Shown: in pieces, positions 12,693 to 13,795 of the stretch | Layout: every line of letters begins with the position of its first letter | How positions within the stretch are numbered: position 1 is the first letter of the stretch | Assembly: GCA_012797575.1 (NCBI GenBank) | Contig: JAAZOW010000090.1 | Coordinates: 1 to 13,795 of the forward strand | Direction of reading: 5' to 3' | DNA: 13,795 nt | From: Methanomicrobiales archaeon | GTDB taxonomy: Archaea; Halobacteriota; Methanomicrobia; Methanomicrobiales; Methanoculleaceae | Notes under the pieces: model-generated | Databases searched by the model: none | Seen by the model: only the letters and a program-made list of their open reading frames with translations | What the model was told of the DNA's origin: nothing | Made by a program: the position numbers and the translations under genes

Positions 12693-13022
12693 GAAGTCGT
12701 GGCGATACCCGAGGAGGGCCGTATCCGGGAGAGGAAACCCACGCGCCAGCTCGTTCTTTCAGGTTCTCCCCGTACACTGGACCGTGGGGGGCAAAAAGCC
12801 CCCTCCCCTGTCACTCTTGGGTTCACTATGCCAGTATCCCAGCTCGGGGCAGAGTGGAGAGAGACTACAAAGGGCGCGAAGAGGGCCAAACACACCCCCC
12901 AAAGATCTCTCGAATGTACGATTGACAACGAGCATGAGCTAAGTACTGATCCAGCAGACCACCCATGATCGAGGCTGTATGCAGAAGAAAGAGGGTGCGA
13001 GAGGTACCTTCGCCGCCCCGGA
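12693..13022. other. Stretch without an intact gene
   Basis: Long frames exist on both strands but none has recognisable domains, and their composition (many Pro, Arg, Ser) looks like shadow coding in GC-rich DNA. The 15-base match to the tnpB relic at 12843-12857 suggests decayed mobile DNA. Nothing else could be supported. Confidence 0.5.
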
Positions 13023-13310
13023 TCAGGCGAGCTTTCGGTACAGGGCGATGTCGAGCGGGCCGGCAAGCAGTGGTTCCGCCTTCTCCACGAAATGCAAGAA
13101 GTGAGGGGTTTCGTTGTGGAAATCGATCGCAGCCTGATCTCTCCAGACTTCGATGAACGTGAATTTCGAGGTATCTGCGAGATCTGCGTAGAAGCCGTAT
13201 GAGATGTTTCCTGCCTCGTCCCTGCTCGCTTTGACGAGATCCTGGGCAAGCTTCACAAAATCGTCACTCCTGTCTGCCTTTGCGCTACATCGGGCAATAA
13301 TGGCTATCAT
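13023..13310 (-). CDS. Antibiotic-biosynthesis-monooxygenase (ABM) fold protein, YgiN-like
   Basis: 95 residues, a ferredoxin-like dimeric alpha-beta barrel family usually called putative quinol monooxygenase. Family traits seen: IAIIARCSAKADRSDDF at the N-terminus, GNISYGFYADLADTSKF with the Gly-x-x-x-Tyr/Phe strand, FIEVWRDQAAIDFHNETPHF (helix with His-x-x-x-x-His/Phe), and a C-terminal strand. Many members act on small aromatic or quinone compounds, and some are heme-degrading; the substrate here is unknown. The start at 13310 is chosen because AGGAGGA (13317-13323) lies 6 bases upstream; the GTG at 13314-13316 would touch the ribosome site. It has its own TATA-like box, so it is probably monocistronic. 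Confidence 0.88.
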   Translation of the reverse strand: MIAIIARCSAKADRSDDFVKLAQDLVKASRDEAGNISYGFYADLADTSKFTFIEVWRDQAAIDFHNETPHFLHFVEKAEPLLAGPLDIALYRKLA

Positions 13311-13316
13311 TGACAC

Positions 13317-13323
13317 TCCTCCT
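13317..13323 (-). promoter_or_regulatory. Ribosome binding site that fixes the ABM gene start
   Basis: AGGAGGA on the minus strand is 6 bases from the ATG at 13310 and directly abuts the alternative GTG. It therefore favours the ATG. Confidence 0.65.
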
Positions 13324-13352
13324 GATTGATACTATGTGAGGTTTTTCCAGAT

Positions 13353-13366
13353 GGTTGATAAATCTA
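13353..13366 (-). promoter_or_regulatory. Candidate TATA box of the ABM gene
   Basis: The minus strand reads TAGATTTATCAACC, centred about 50 bases before the ATG at 13310. A start near 13334 would leave a leader of about 23 bases carrying AGGAGGA. Confidence 0.4.
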
Positions 13367-13432
13367 CCCTATTTCGTCTACGGGAAAGCCCACCGTCTCG
13401 GATGTAACCGGTGAAGGGTGGTCTACTCCCCT

Positions 13433-13795
13433 CTACTTCCCTCGCCGGGAGCCTCGGTTAAGGCGGAACGGCGTTGAACTCGCAACAATGGGGAACGTTC
13501 CCTCGGCTGCACGTCGAATATCTTCGACCGAGTAAAACGCTTTTGGGGCAAACTCGTGGATGGCGTTCTCCACGTCTCTGATATTCTTCCTCTTGATGAC
13601 CGAGAAGATGACTTTACCGGGGCCCTGCTTTCCCTGGGCATCGAGGACTGTCACCCCATAGCCGGCGGCGCGCAGGTAATTGATGAGATCTGTCGCGTCT
13701 CGTGGGGTTATGATCCGGATGAGAGAGAGTCCCATCGCCAGTCGCTCCTCGACGAGCATCCCGACGTAGTTCCCCGTGCCGAACCCGGCCGCATA
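13433..13795 (-). CDS. DUF5698/DUF2179 (UPF0316, YebE-like) membrane protein, 5' end outside the window
   Basis: 120 residues are visible; the gene runs off the right edge. The visible part starts AAGFGTGNYVGMLVEERLAMG, the hallmark end of the membrane domain in UPF0316 proteins, and continues into a soluble DUF2179 domain (LINYLRAAGYGVTVLDAQG then GKVIFSVIKRKNIRDVENAI). Full-length relatives are about 170-190 residues with three N-terminal helices, so roughly 50-60 residues are missing at the front. The DUF2179 domain is thought to bind small ligands, but the function is not known. The Met at 13759 is internal to a conserved motif and should not be taken as the start. Stop codon TAG at 13433-13435. 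Confidence 0.85.
   Translation of the reverse strand, partial: YAAGFGTGNYVGMLVEERLAMGLSLIRIITPRDATDLINYLRAAGYGVTVLDAQGKQGPGKVIFSVIKRKNIRDVENAIHEFAPKAFYSVEDIRRAAEGTFPIVASSTPFRLNRGSRRGK

Noticed and set aside
12599..13249. 216-residue minus-strand frame overlapping the ABM gene and the repeat
   Set aside because: It overlaps the ABM gene in another frame, is low in complexity and has no recognisable fold.

Overview
The window looks like a chromosomal segment of a GC-rich methanogenic archaeon, most likely a Methanomicrobiales member such as Methanoculleus. This is inferred, not proven. The reasons are archaeal TATA-like boxes about 35-70 bases before starts, GGAGGTGAT-type ribosome sites, an archaeal 6-phospho-3-hexuloisomerase, an M42 aminopeptidase, a P3A-type H+-ATPase, and an NADP-type secondary-alcohol dehydrogenase of the kind alcohol-using methanogens carry. 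No rRNA, tRNA or CRISPR array was seen.

Left part (1-2700, plus strand, accessory): a diverged repeat at the very edge, a small ORF coupled by an ATGA overlap to a Fic-domain protein, a non-coding stretch with a perfect 14-bp inverted repeat and several TGACCCAT-like iterons, a small cysteine-containing hypothetical protein, and a possibly frameshifted Cys-rich mini-gene.

Centre (2700-8700, minus strand, conserved chromosome): a guanidinium-type SMR exporter with its own promoter, a P3A H+-ATPase with a hairpin leader, then a tight operon hxlB - aminotransferase - M42 peptidase (10 and 6 bases between genes, each with a good ribosome site). hxlB links hexulose and fructose phosphates, which in many archaea is the route to ribose-5-phosphate.

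Right part (8700-13795): a decayed IS200/IS605-type tnpB relic ends 45 bases before hxlB and abuts an IS1634/IS4-like element whose transposase seems to lack the first catalytic Asp. Next come a well-preserved secondary-alcohol dehydrogenase (plus strand), about 750 bases without an intact gene (orphan promoter, a second inverted copy of the left-edge repeat, an IS605-end-like GC hairpin), a small ABM-family monooxygenase, and a DUF5698/DUF2179 membrane-protein gene running off the right edge.

No single convincing new system is present. The best candidates for a second look are the Fic locus with its repeat cluster, the inverted 88-bp repeat pair spanning about 12.4 kb, and the layered mobile-element debris next to hxlB.
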